From NCBI GenBank assembly GCA_947170465.1, contig CAMVTS010000013.1, forward strand, positions 1 to 49,046: a stretch of DNA of 49,046 nt. Reading direction: 5' to 3'. A program made the position numbers and the translations under genes. Position 1 is the stretch's first letter, and every line of letters begins with the position of its first letter. The stretch is from an uncultured Clostridia bacterium (GTDB lineage: Bacteria > Bacillota > Clostridia > Oscillospirales > Acutalibacteraceae). The notes under the pieces were generated by a model. It saw nothing but the letters and a program-made list of their open reading frames with translations, was not told the DNA's origin and did not search any database. This document shows, piece after piece, positions 24,606 to 34,080 of this stretch.

Positions 24606-25652
24606 TTAAAACACTCCCTCAAAATTAAATGACCTAATATACCTAAACAGGATATCAACTTGTTCCTGATAATTCTGCAAAGTTACAAGACCAATGTTTT
24701 CTTTGATTCGCCGTAAAAGCTCTGAACTAATCTGACCATTATAATGGCAAGCATCAACATAATTATCTAAATCACTCATTATTGCAAGCATTTCCTCATC
24801 AGCCCAAAAATGCACTTTAACATTTTGATAACTTGTCAGGGTTTTACACGCTTCTAAATATGCTTCTTTTAATGTTGGCACACGATTTAGTCGCGTTTGT
24901 TCATCCCAATACAACATACTTACCGGAGCAAAAAAGAAAACAAATTCTATATCCGGCATTTCTTCAATGTACTGGGTAAAAAGAGCAAGATTTTTCTTCA
25001 CCAATGCTAAGTACTCTTCGGTATCCACCATTTCGGAACTCACTTCAGGTCTTGAATAATGGCTTAATGCCTTTTCTCTTCCAAAATTTTTGCTTTCCTC
25101 TGACACAAATACGGTATTGTAATCCGGTACACTGTGATTAACGTTTAACATAACTGTCTGATAGGTAAAATCATTTAATATTGAGAAGTTCCATAGATAC
25201 TCCCCATCGTCAAACGGATTATAGTTATATAAAAAAGTCGGCAAAGGATTTTTTAGTGTATCATTAGGTGCCTCAAATAAAGCCGGACTCATATCACACA
25301 TAATCACCTTAGGTTTTACTTCTCTCTTTTTCATCAGTTCAAGTTGATACGTCATATTATATATTGATGAACCGTACATCGTTAGTTTGACACTGTTACC
25401 GCCAAATGTATCATTCACTTCCGAAATGAGAAAATTCTCAGATAATGACGTACCTAAAACCGCATTATCAAAATCAAAATGCTTAATCACACCCGCATTC
25501 TGATAACGTTCATTTGTAATCACCGGCTCAAGACCAAACCAAGGCTTATGATACTGGAATAACGGATCTATTGCTATATTAACCGCAGCAATTAATACTA
25601 AAAATACGGCAGTCAGAATTAGTGAAAGCCTGACAAATTTCTTTCCTGACAT
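24606..25652 (-). CDS. SGNH-type partner of an MBOAT acyltransferase, 348 aa
   Basis: A membrane-anchored extracytoplasmic protein of the AlgJ/DltD-like SGNH group. One N-terminal membrane segment (about residues 8-28) precedes an outer domain. VLGTSLSENF places the nucleophile-type S69, and DACHYN supplies the D300-x-x-H303 pair near the C-terminus. Such proteins work with an MBOAT protein to move an acyl group onto a surface polymer. Here the MBOAT gene lies directly upstream with a 9-base gap. AGGAGGAG precedes the start by 3-5 bases. The acceptor polymer is inferred from the surrounding capsule genes, not shown by sequence. Confidence 0.82.
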   Translation of the reverse strand: MSGKKFVRLSLILTAVFLVLIAAVNIAIDPLFQYHKPWFGLEPVITNERYQNAGVIKHFDFDNAVLGTSLSENFLISEVNDTFGGNSVKLTMYGSSIYNMTYQLELMKKREVKPKVIMCDMSPALFEAPNDTLKNPLPTFLYNYNPFDDGEYLWNFSILNDFTYQTVMLNVNHSVPDYNTVFVSEESKNFGREKALSHYSRPEVSSEMVDTEEYLALVKKNLALFTQYIEEMPDIEFVFFFAPVSMLYWDEQTRLNRVPTLKEAYLEACKTLTSYQNVKVHFWADEEMLAIMSDLDNYVDACHYNGQISSELLRRIKENIGLVTLQNYQEQVDILFRYIRSFNFEGVF

Positions 25653-25661
25653 CTGCTCCTC

Positions 25662-27137
25662 CTAAAAATTCCAATACAGAAATGTTGATACGCCGGCAAA
25701 AGACATAATACACCACACCAACATACAAGGTGTTAATATTGCCTTTGTCATAGACGGCTTGAAGTTCGCAATTCTTTGATTTGTATTTTTCATAAATTTG
25801 CTTGCAAAGAAGGCGAACGCAAACAGCGCAATCGGCATTATCACAGAAAACTTAGGAATGAGATGCCCCAAGAATTGGAATCCCGATGTATATACGGTTT
25901 GAAGCAATTCCATTGTCTGTGAAAAACCAGTGAAATGGAAGAACTGTGTAAAAAACGTCCAAGCATCCGCCAACGAATCGGCACGGAATATCACCCATGC
26001 CAAATTGACAAACACAAATGTTAAGAACCATGAAGTTACATTAATTGCTTTATTCTGCCGTTTTGAAAAAACACCCGTCGTTTTGTCAAGAATTCTTGTC
26101 AGTACGTTCGCGATACCATGTACGACTCCCCACATAATAAACGTCCAATTGGCGCCGTGCCAAATACCGCTGACAAGAAAGACAATCATAATATTGACAT
26201 AGGTTCGTACAGTTCCCTTGCGATTGCCGCCGAGCGGAATATAAATGTACTTTGTAAAGAAACGTGTTAAAGTAATATGCCAGCGTTTCCAGAAATCAAC
26301 AATGGTCAGCGCCTTGTATGGCGAGTTGAAATTCATCGTGATGTCAATATTCATCATTTTACCGATTCCGGTAGCCATATCGCAATAACCGCTGAAATCG
26401 AAATAAATCTGAAATGTATACGCCAACATCGCTAAAACCGCATTAACCGTTCCAAGTTCCGACACATCAGTAAATGCCTGATTTACAAGCAAGCCAAAGG
26501 CGTCGGCAATCACAACTTTTTTGCCTAAGCCAAAGGTAAACGCGTATAAGCCGGCTGCGAAGTTATCCGCGTTAAACTTCTTCTTGCTGAGGTCGGCAAA
26601 CTGCGGCACCATTTCATCATGGGTGACAATCGGTCCCGCAATCAACTGCGGAAAATACGTGACAAATAAAGCGTAGTCAAAGAAATTGTACTTGGCAATA
26701 TTTTCTTCTCGCTTATAGCTGTCAATCACGTAAGACAACTGCTGGAAAGTAAAGAAGCTGATACCGAGCGGCAAAAGAAGGTGTAACAACGGGAAATCCG
26801 ATTGAAACAACGAATTGATGTTGCTGATGAAAAAATCATAATACTTAAAATAGAACAAACTGCCGATATTAAGTATTAATGCAAGTATAAATATTGTTTT
26901 TCGTACGGTCTTTGATGTTTTACCACGCAGCATGATACGGCTGAAACAATAATTCAGCACCACCGATGTCACAATTATAAACAGATACCACCAGTTGAAG
27001 TACCCGTAGAAATAGAGCGAAGCAATTATCAGAAAAATTTTCGCCGCTGTGTATTTTTGAAAATGATTCAGTCCAAAATACCCGAGAAGGACTATCGGAA
27101 AGAATGCAAAGATGAAGATGTAGGAATTGAAGAGCAT
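25662..27137 (-). CDS. MBOAT family O-acyltransferase (AlgI/DltB-like), 491 aa
   Basis: A polytopic membrane O-acyltransferase of the MBOAT family, which takes an acyl group from the cytoplasm and passes it across the membrane for sugar O-acylation. The opening MLFNSYIFIFAFFPIVLLGY is typical of AlgI-like proteins. The two conserved histidines are H287 in DFWKRWHITLTRF and the catalytic H327 in VSGIWHGANW. About eleven membrane segments are visible, and length matches the family. AGAGG precedes the start. The gene immediately downstream encodes its likely SGNH partner, so the two form a transfer module similar to DltB-DltD. Confidence 0.92.
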   Translation of the reverse strand: MLFNSYIFIFAFFPIVLLGYFGLNHFQKYTAAKIFLIIASLYFYGYFNWWYLFIIVTSVVLNYCFSRIMLRGKTSKTVRKTIFILALILNIGSLFYFKYYDFFISNINSLFQSDFPLLHLLLPLGISFFTFQQLSYVIDSYKREENIAKYNFFDYALFVTYFPQLIAGPIVTHDEMVPQFADLSKKKFNADNFAAGLYAFTFGLGKKVVIADAFGLLVNQAFTDVSELGTVNAVLAMLAYTFQIYFDFSGYCDMATGIGKMMNIDITMNFNSPYKALTIVDFWKRWHITLTRFFTKYIYIPLGGNRKGTVRTYVNIMIVFLVSGIWHGANWTFIMWGVVHGIANVLTRILDKTTGVFSKRQNKAINVTSWFLTFVFVNLAWVIFRADSLADAWTFFTQFFHFTGFSQTMELLQTVYTSGFQFLGHLIPKFSVIMPIALFAFAFFASKFMKNTNQRIANFKPSMTKAILTPCMLVWCIMSFAGVSTFLYWNF

Positions 27138-27190
27138 GTAAACCTCTACTCAATTTAATCAGTAGCTGTATAGAATAGTAATCCTATTCA

Positions 27191-28258
27191 TCAACAGTCT
27201 CTGTCTCTATACTGGAAAAATCGGATGCATTTATTCTTCTGATTTAAAATGAACTTAATTGGGAATTTTACCAGATATGATAGGAATAAACAAATAACCA
27301 ATCCCCAAATAGTAACCAAAATCGGATTTCTGGGAAAGAACAGAATGGGCTGCGTTAAATCTTTATACGCGTTAAAAAACACTGCATGGAAAAACCACAT
27401 TGTCAAAGAATTACAACCAATAATAGAAATGGGTCTAAAGATTGTTTTTTTTCGTACAATACTATATAGTTCGCATATTCCAAATATACATAACGGTGCC
27501 AAGATATAATCAGGACACTCATAGTTCCTAACTATCATAGATGCCACAATAATAACCAAACCCACAATGCCCCTAAGGAGAGTATTCTTTATCCTGACTA
27601 ATCCGACAATATCGTAAAAAAAGCCCAGTTTAGCAAACAAATAGCCAACTCCGACACAAGGAAACATATAAAGATTATCAACAATTTGTACTATTCCGCG
27701 GATTTGTTCAGGGAGAACCCATAACAAAATATGAGTAAGTAAAATCTGAGCGATTATAAAACTAAAAAGCGGAAATATTGTTGATTTTTGAGTTAATTTT
27801 GCATATATTGGTAATAAAAAAATCGCAACCATATAAAACAAAACATACCAACAAAATGACATCGTAGGTCTGTCTAATACAAAAAACTCTAAAGCAAAGC
27901 CTTTTAGAGTAAATTCATAACGATTCATGAAGCACAGTGGAATTAGCATTAAAAAAAAGATAAATATGTACGTTATCCAAACATCAGTACATTTTTTCAA
28001 GGAATACCATAAAGATTTATCTTTGCTAAAATAATAAAAATATCCAGTCAGAAACGCAAAAATAGGTACACATATTGCAAATGGAGCACGAAAGAACTCT
28101 GCAAAACCAGATAAACAAGGATAAGATATCCCTTCAATATAGTACCCTGGAAACGTAAAAAAGTGGTGAATAAACATAAAAACTAATGCAATTCCTTTTA
28201 CGAAATCCGTTGTATTTCTAGCTAAATAATTTGTTTCTGTATTTTTGTTCAGATACAT
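27191..28258 (-). CDS. Acyltransferase-3 family membrane protein, 355 aa
   Basis: A third acyltransferase-3-type protein. After a short polar N-terminus, ARNTTDFVKGIALVFMFIHH holds the family histidine (H31/H32) in the first membrane helix. The start at 28258 follows TGGAGG by 5-6 bases. About ten membrane segments are visible, and a middle motif reads MSFCWYVLFYMVAIFLLP. The C-terminus is cytoplasmic-like and basic (KFILNQKNKCIRFFQYRDRD). It sits between two MBOAT/SGNH modules. Likely an O-acetyl or similar acyl transfer to a surface sugar, with no further resolution possible. Confidence 0.87.
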   Translation of the reverse strand: MYLNKNTETNYLARNTTDFVKGIALVFMFIHHFFTFPGYYIEGISYPCLSGFAEFFRAPFAICVPIFAFLTGYFYYFSKDKSLWYSLKKCTDVWITYIFIFFLMLIPLCFMNRYEFTLKGFALEFFVLDRPTMSFCWYVLFYMVAIFLLPIYAKLTQKSTIFPLFSFIIAQILLTHILLWVLPEQIRGIVQIVDNLYMFPCVGVGYLFAKLGFFYDIVGLVRIKNTLLRGIVGLVIIVASMIVRNYECPDYILAPLCIFGICELYSIVRKKTIFRPISIIGCNSLTMWFFHAVFFNAYKDLTQPILFFPRNPILVTIWGLVICLFLSYLVKFPIKFILNQKNKCIRFFQYRDRDC

Positions 28259-28356
28259 TTTTACCTCCAAAACACCTCACCACGTTACAACCCTGCCTAA
28301 AGAAAAATATACATCAAGCTGTTTTTTGAATATCGCACGGGATAAAAACTACGATT

Positions 28357-29370
28357 TTAATGATGATAACTTCTTATAATAACAATGCTCGTTGAAATTA
28401 CCACCGAAACAAGAACAACCAAAAAGAATAGCAAAACAGGAGAATTAACATACGGTAAAAACAGTTCCACAAATATAGGATGAATACAATAGATATACAA
28501 GCTGGAAGAACCCAGTATTGAACAAACAAATTGTGGTAGCGGTAAGGAAAAATGCATGATAACCAAGAAAAAAAGGCAGGCTGTAGGAGCTGTAAAAAAA
28601 AGAAAAGATACCAAATTAATATCCTTTGCCCTAAGCATAAACGCTTCGCAGCACAGAATTGCCAGTGAGATTATAAAAGCGAAAACCAGAAACCGTTTCC
28701 GTTTATCACATTTTTGCGTAGCTAAATAACTTCCTAACAGCAAAAGCGGAAGAATAAAGCACATCGCCTGAAATAATGCAGAATGTACATCTGTAAAATG
28801 ATAAAACTGTCTGAACGGTAATGGGAAAATGCTTCGATAACCATACGAAAAAGCTTTTACCCCATACAGAAATAGTGCTATCAATAAAATAACTTTCCGA
28901 TTTTTTACAAATTTCACAATTAAATAAAATAGCGGTAAGGCATAGAGCATGCTTAGCAAATACCATAAATGATAATGTGAACCTGTACGAAAAATACTAA
29001 TCCCAAAATCAACAAAAGCCCATACGGAAAACCATCCGTCGTTTATCCAGCCCGGAATTGTAAAGGCTAAATAAATGGCAGTCCACACAACATATAAACG
29101 AAGCATTTTTTTAAATTGCTTTTTGATAGAAGAAAAACCTATTTTTTCAATTGAACGCGAAAGAAAAAAACCGGAACACAGGGCAAAGTAAGGAACTGCT
29201 AAACTAAAAATAACACCAAAAAAACAAATAATACTATCGCTAAATACTCCCATCACGTTCGTATGAATACCAATTACCATCAATGCGCAAATGAATTTAA
29301 ACAAATCTATCGACGGATTTCTGTTTGCGCTATCTTTTCCAACTATCAATCTATTTCCATTTTCAACCAT
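28357..29370 (-). CDS. Acyltransferase-3 family membrane protein, 337 aa
   Basis: A fourth acyltransferase-3-type protein. The segment NPSIDLFKFICALMVIGIHT carries the family histidine (H36). The middle includes FRTGSHYHLWYLLSMLYALP, which is typical of the family, and about ten membrane segments are visible. The start is chosen at 29370 because AGGTGGG lies 5 bases before it. An in-frame ATG at 29388 overlaps the upstream stop by one base but has no ribosome binding site. It directly follows the second SGNH gene, so it may be coupled to that module. Confidence 0.87.
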   Translation of the reverse strand: MVENGNRLIVGKDSANRNPSIDLFKFICALMVIGIHTNVMGVFSDSIICFFGVIFSLAVPYFALCSGFFLSRSIEKIGFSSIKKQFKKMLRLYVVWTAIYLAFTIPGWINDGWFSVWAFVDFGISIFRTGSHYHLWYLLSMLYALPLFYLIVKFVKNRKVILLIALFLYGVKAFSYGYRSIFPLPFRQFYHFTDVHSALFQAMCFILPLLLLGSYLATQKCDKRKRFLVFAFIISLAILCCEAFMLRAKDINLVSFLFFTAPTACLFFLVIMHFSLPLPQFVCSILGSSSLYIYCIHPIFVELFLPYVNSPVLLFFLVVLVSVVISTSIVIIRSYHH

Positions 29371-29387
29371 ACGCCCACCTGCAACCA

Positions 29388-30500
29388 TTATTTTAGAGCA
29401 TCAAGCTCCCGAATTAAGCTTGGCTTTTCATACCACCATGTTTCTGCATCATTCTTATGGAGCTGAAAATAATCCTGAAATAGCTTAATATAACGATACG
29501 ACTTCTCCCATCTTTCTTGATTGGAAGCGGACTGAACAATAGGTGTAAATTGGTACTTGTCCATAATCAATGCTCCGAAGTATTCTGTCATTTTTTTCTG
29601 TCCTTGGGCATTGAGGTGTTCATTATCATAATAATCTGACTCAGGATTTAGTTGGAGTTCATCTAGCATTCGGTCAAAATTGATAATGTCAAAACCTGCC
29701 GCCAAAATCTTTTGTTCCATGTAATTGCGGTTTATAAATTCCGTATACTCCCGGTCACATGTTATTCTATGAGGAAAAATCACAAACAACACTTTCGCAT
29801 CGATATTCCTACAATAAGATAACAGCTTGTTTAGTCTGTTTTCCGCCTGCGCCGATATTCTCCCTATGCTATAATCATTACTCACATCTTGCAAAGTTGA
29901 ATAATTGGTTATATGATTTGTTGAAACTTCCCCTTTAAGATAAGCTGTTCCGCGTAAATCCTGCGCAACCCGGCTTCTCACGCCGCCAATATTCGATAAC
30001 TGTCCATGATACATAATAAACGGAAAGAAAAAGCTCATTTTTTCCTTGTCGGCAAACTCATTGACTAGTTCAACTTTATTCATAGAAAGTGGCATACTGT
30101 CTGTATATTTTCTAAGTGTTGCAATAAATTGCGCTTTATCGTCCTCATTATCACTTTCTTCCCGGATTCCCTCTGAAACATCAATAACAAAAAGCTTTGG
30201 ATTCTGATAAGAAAAGACCTCTTTAATTTGATACTGATAAAAGTCAAGACGATTTGATTCTACAGAAATATTATAACTGGTATAACCAAATTTACCGTAC
30301 GCATAACCAGGCGCGTAGCCGGTGTAAACATGACTGGAGCCGATAAAAACAACATCAAGAGAATTCCTTTCCTCCTGATAAAACCCTTGAATTCTCAAGG
30401 TGTTATGATCAACTCGATTCTGTGTTGTCATCACAAACACTAATGGAATGACGATTAACGATACAATTGTAAGCAATCGCTTTATATAAACTTTTTTCAT
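29388..30500 (-). CDS. SGNH-type partner of the second MBOAT acyltransferase, 370 aa
   Basis: A second membrane-anchored SGNH-type protein. An N-terminal membrane segment (about residues 8-25) precedes an outer domain. VVFIGSSHVYTGY (GSSH at 54-57) supplies the Ser motif, and YYDNEHLNAQG contains D292 and H295, the Asp-x-x-His pair. It is not closely alike in sequence to the first SGNH protein (24606-25652), so the two modules probably serve different acceptors or acyl groups. AGGT lies 7 bases before the ATG. The MBOAT gene lies 8 bases upstream. Confidence 0.8.
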   Translation of the reverse strand: MKKVYIKRLLTIVSLIVIPLVFVMTTQNRVDHNTLRIQGFYQEERNSLDVVFIGSSHVYTGYAPGYAYGKFGYTSYNISVESNRLDFYQYQIKEVFSYQNPKLFVIDVSEGIREESDNEDDKAQFIATLRKYTDSMPLSMNKVELVNEFADKEKMSFFFPFIMYHGQLSNIGGVRSRVAQDLRGTAYLKGEVSTNHITNYSTLQDVSNDYSIGRISAQAENRLNKLLSYCRNIDAKVLFVIFPHRITCDREYTEFINRNYMEQKILAAGFDIINFDRMLDELQLNPESDYYDNEHLNAQGQKKMTEYFGALIMDKYQFTPIVQSASNQERWEKSYRYIKLFQDYFQLHKNDAETWWYEKPSLIRELDALK

Positions 30501-30508
30501 CTATTTAC

Positions 30509-32128
30509 CTAAAACTGTGCGTATACAAAGTCTGAAGCGTTATATCCCGGTCCGTATATTCCGAACGTTAATATAAGTGTAATTCCTACCAAGACGATTA
30601 AGTAACGCATCCAAAAACTACGTTTGTCAAGCAAATTGCGAATCTGCTGTCCCGTTTTTTCCTGAATGATGCTTACTGTTATCAAAACAATTAACCCAAA
30701 GAAAATAATAAGATAGTCAAAAGGCTGCAAACCGAATTTAAAAATGTGTTCCTTAAATTCCGATATGTTTTGACCGCAACAAATAAGAACAAAAGACTGA
30801 ATTGCCTGCTTGCAACTAGGAGCAACATCAAAAACATAGCCGATACAAACTACAAAAAATGTTCTTAATATTTGAAAAAACTGCCATGGAATTCTTTTCG
30901 GATTAATCCGTAATCTTGACTTTAGGACATCAAACAACGGCTTGACCAGAATAGATAACATGATGATTCCGCCGTTCCACAGACCAAAAGCGACATACTT
31001 CCAGCTTGCACCATGCCAAACTCCTACAATAATAAAAACAATCAAAGAAGCGACTGCTGTCGGTAAAACTTTAGAAATATACAGTCCTACAGCAGTTTTA
31101 CCAAACTTTGAGGCTTTCATCTTTTTGCTGACGCTCAGGAAAACGGATGACAAAGATAGCGGAAAAAAAACATATTCCTTCATCCATGTTCCTAGAGTAA
31201 TGTGCCACCTTCGCCAATACTCATTAATAGACTTTGAAAAATAGGGGCGTCGAAAATTCTCCGCCATATCTATTCCCAAAATTTGCGCAATTCCCCGGGA
31301 TATATCAATTCCTCCCGAAAAATCCATATACAGTTGCACCGCGTAAAGCAGCACTATAAACGTCAGCGTTGTACCATTATGCGAACTGTAATCGGCTACT
31401 ACATTATTAATTACAATAACTGCCCTATCCGCAATAACAAGCTTTTTAAAAAAGCCCCACAATATAAGCTCACATCCATGCTTAAAACGGGTAAATTCCA
31501 TTTTATGAGGCTCGTAAAGCTGATGCGCAAGCTGATCATAAAAGCTGATAGGGCCTTGAATAATCTGCGGAAAAAAAGAAACAAACAGCGCAAATTTGGC
31601 AATGTTTCTCTCCGCTGAAATCTTTCCGCGATAGACGTCAACAAGATACCCCATCGACTGAAAGGTGTAAAACGAAATGCCAAGTGGTAAAAGTAATTTT
31701 AATGTTGGTAAAGACAATCCGTTTCCACAAACGTTGAAAATATCATTCAGACTTCCCGCAAAAAAATTATAATATTTGAGGAATGCCAGAATACCAAAGT
31801 TCAACAACAAACACATCGTCATCGCCAGACGCATATTTCTCTTTGTTTTCGCTTTGAATTGTTTCTTCGTCTCCCTGTTCCATTCTTTCTTATGCTCATT
31901 GACTTTTGCCTTAGAAGAAACAGATATGCTTTCTATCCAGCGCGCAAATGCGTAAGTACTGATGGTAGTTATCAATATAAAAATAATGTACCGATATCCT
32001 GCAACCAAATAGAAGACATAGCTGGAAATCAACAATACAACCCACTTGTGTTTTCCTAAAGGAATAACAAAATAGGCAAGTATTGTCGACGCAATAAAAA
32101 CCAAAAAATAGATAGATGTATACGCCAT
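30509..32128 (-). CDS. MBOAT family O-acyltransferase, second copy, 539 aa
   Basis: A second MBOAT-family membrane O-acyltransferase, about 50 residues longer than the first. The family histidines are H309 in YWRRWHITLGTW and the catalytic H372 in IVGVWHGASW. A polar insertion around residues 66-100 (KAKVNEHKKEWNRETKKQFK) extends a cytoplasmic loop. About eleven membrane segments are visible. The start is preceded by AGGTAAAGGGGA; spacing is ambiguous but no other start fits. It forms a module with the SGNH gene just downstream. The substrate is unknown. Confidence 0.9.
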   Translation of the reverse strand: MAYTSIYFLVFIASTILAYFVIPLGKHKWVVLLISSYVFYLVAGYRYIIFILITTISTYAFARWIESISVSSKAKVNEHKKEWNRETKKQFKAKTKRNMRLAMTMCLLLNFGILAFLKYYNFFAGSLNDIFNVCGNGLSLPTLKLLLPLGISFYTFQSMGYLVDVYRGKISAERNIAKFALFVSFFPQIIQGPISFYDQLAHQLYEPHKMEFTRFKHGCELILWGFFKKLVIADRAVIVINNVVADYSSHNGTTLTFIVLLYAVQLYMDFSGGIDISRGIAQILGIDMAENFRRPYFSKSINEYWRRWHITLGTWMKEYVFFPLSLSSVFLSVSKKMKASKFGKTAVGLYISKVLPTAVASLIVFIIVGVWHGASWKYVAFGLWNGGIIMLSILVKPLFDVLKSRLRINPKRIPWQFFQILRTFFVVCIGYVFDVAPSCKQAIQSFVLICCGQNISEFKEHIFKFGLQPFDYLIIFFGLIVLITVSIIQEKTGQQIRNLLDKRSFWMRYLIVLVGITLILTFGIYGPGYNASDFVYAQF

Positions 32129-32169
32129 TCCCCTTTACCTACCTTTTCTATTTGTATAGTACACTCGAA

Positions 32170-32946
32170 CTATTTTTTCAGTTTTTTTATCTTTCTCTTA
32201 ATAAAATAACCAATTCCTAAATCTAATAAGTCATAGGTAAAAAATTCATACGCATTCATCAGTCTGAAACTTCTTTTCCCTAATGCTTGATAAATCTTGG
32301 GGTTTCTCAGCACTTTTCTTGTTTTCGTGTCTTTCCATTTAACCTTAAAATCGACCTTACCGTCTAACCACGAATGTTCTGCGTAGTGTCGCATTAAATT
32401 GCGATATTCCTGCATACTATAAAACAACGTATGGTCTATCACTTGAGTTTCGTTGTTCATCAGCAGAGTCGGATAGTGATTACAGAGAACATAAAAATTT
32501 ATTGACGTATTTAGCTGAGATGCGCCGCCGGTAAACTCAATATTTTCATAATCAGCCAACAGTTTCTTAAAAATCTCGCTGTCTTTTTCGCATCCGCAAA
32601 AAAGTCCCGTATTAATTCTTCTCTCTGTCTCAAACACAAATACGTTTTCATATTGGCAAAACTGGCTGACAGGATCGTTTACTAACACTTCCACATCAGT
32701 ATCCATATAAAAACCGCCCTGCGTTATCAGCGCTTTGAGTCTTGCAACATCAGAAACAAACGCCCATTTTTTTTGCTCATATGCCGTTTTTGTAAACTGA
32801 TAACTATTTACATCAAAATTATCCTCGTTCCATTCTACAATCTCAAAATCAGGCAGACGCTGTCTCCAACTATCTATGCACTTCTTAATTAATTCTGGTT
32901 TTTTATTCTTTCCAAACCAACAGTAGTGTATTCTTTTTGGAATCAT
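32170..32946 (-). CDS. Glycosyltransferase with DXD motif (Gly_transf_sug type), 258 aa
   Basis: A GT-A type glycosyltransferase like those in capsule loci (PF04488-type, similar to mannosyltransferase OCH1 relatives). The opening MIPKRIHYCWFGKNKKPELI is diagnostic. WAFVSDVARLKALITQGGFY is followed by the metal-binding D82-T-D84 (MDTDVEV). The C-terminus is basic (KRKIKKLKK) and may bind membrane. The enzyme adds one sugar to the lipid-linked repeat unit, with an unknown donor. The Shine-Dalgarno sequence is weak. It lies between the GT52 gene and the second MBOAT gene. Confidence 0.85.
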   Translation of the reverse strand: MIPKRIHYCWFGKNKKPELIKKCIDSWRQRLPDFEIVEWNEDNFDVNSYQFTKTAYEQKKWAFVSDVARLKALITQGGFYMDTDVEVLVNDPVSQFCQYENVFVFETERRINTGLFCGCEKDSEIFKKLLADYENIEFTGGASQLNTSINFYVLCNHYPTLLMNNETQVIDHTLFYSMQEYRNLMRHYAEHSWLDGKVDFKVKWKDTKTRKVLRNPKIYQALGKRSFRLMNAYEFFTYDLLDLGIGYFIKRKIKKLKK

Positions 32947-32972
32947 TATACAAATTTCACTTTCATCATTAA

Positions 32973-34079
32973 TTATTGCCGACGTTTATGTATGTCTGCG
33001 TTAAGATATTGTATGCACTCGATTAGTTCATCGTTTGTCTCGGGAATTAAGATTCTTTCAGGATGCCGATAGATTTTTTTTATTGTGTCAAAATATTTTT
33101 TCGTGTTAGCAATATCTACAGTAGATCCAACAAGATTATACAGTAACAAAATATACGGCTCCTGATCAAACAGAATTTTCGGCATAGTAAGTGCCGTAGA
33201 TATGTAAGATATAAGCAGATATGTATCTGCTGCAACGGTCGTGCATAATACCTCAAATGGCAGATTTTCATCAATGATTTTGTCTATTCCAAAAGAATCA
33301 TCTAGTTCTCTCGGATGTCTTTTCAGCCATACTTCTGTACAAAGATTATCAATAATAGTATGATAAATACTTTCTATCTCACTTTTTTGATTCTGATTGA
33401 ATATCGCACTCTTGTGTGTATCCAAAATGACAGCACTATAGGCGGGAACCGATTTTTCAGAATGAAAAACAATTTCGACCCGCCTTACTGCAGTGGGTGT
33501 AACGTTAATCTTTTTCACATCAAATGTGCACTGTTTTTTGATGGCAAAAAACAACTCAGGAGAATACAGCAACAATGTGCCGGTCGCAACCGCCTTACTT
33601 CCATAAAGAATACGTCTTAATGCTTTCTCTATTCCATTTTCCTGCAACACTGTTTCCTGCATATATGCCGAATTACCTTCTTCGTACAGAAGCAATTCAG
33701 CATTAAATCTATGCCTGAAATGATAAAACTGAAGATACCTGCAGATTATGTCCCGATTCGGGGAATAGATTCTGCGATAAAAGCACTCCTTCGGGAGAAT
33801 ACTTTTTGCAACCCGGCTGGGAAACAGATAATTGGTAACTGCCTGCAATCTAGGAAGAATTCTTCCTCTTTTATTAAAATACTTCTCATATACTTTGTAT
33901 GGAATTATCGATACTCTTCTGAAAAGACCGGATGCTTGCAATATTTCTTGATATTTTTCAAAATTGAAAAAAAAGCCATTAATATATAAATCTGCTTTTT
34001 CCTTATTTTCTGTTGCCAATATTATTGCTGTCAAAACCTGAAACGGACTGGAACATACATACATAGCATCCACCAACAT
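32973..34079 (-). CDS. GT52 family sialyltransferase-like glycosyltransferase, 368 aa
   Basis: The protein resembles GT52 sialyltransferases (Neisseria Lst, Streptococcus CpsK). Evidence is the opening MLVDAMYVCSSPFQVLTAII, ELLLYEEGNSAYMQ, and EVWLKRHPRELDDSFG, followed by the late SYISTALTMPKILFD segment. These enzymes use CMP-sialic acid to cap a galactose-type residue. Its place directly after the CMP-nonulosonate synthetase suggests that it transfers the legionaminic-acid-type sugar made upstream. The start at 34079 has a near-perfect AAGGAGG 6 bases before it and lies one base after the stop of the upstream gene. The family call comes from remembered motifs and should be confirmed by profile search. 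Confidence 0.75.
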   Translation of the reverse strand: MLVDAMYVCSSPFQVLTAIILATENKEKADLYINGFFFNFEKYQEILQASGLFRRVSIIPYKVYEKYFNKRGRILPRLQAVTNYLFPSRVAKSILPKECFYRRIYSPNRDIICRYLQFYHFRHRFNAELLLYEEGNSAYMQETVLQENGIEKALRRILYGSKAVATGTLLLYSPELFFAIKKQCTFDVKKINVTPTAVRRVEIVFHSEKSVPAYSAVILDTHKSAIFNQNQKSEIESIYHTIIDNLCTEVWLKRHPRELDDSFGIDKIIDENLPFEVLCTTVAADTYLLISYISTALTMPKILFDQEPYILLLYNLVGSTVDIANTKKYFDTIKKIYRHPERILIPETNDELIECIQYLNADIHKRRQ

Positions 34080-34080
34080 A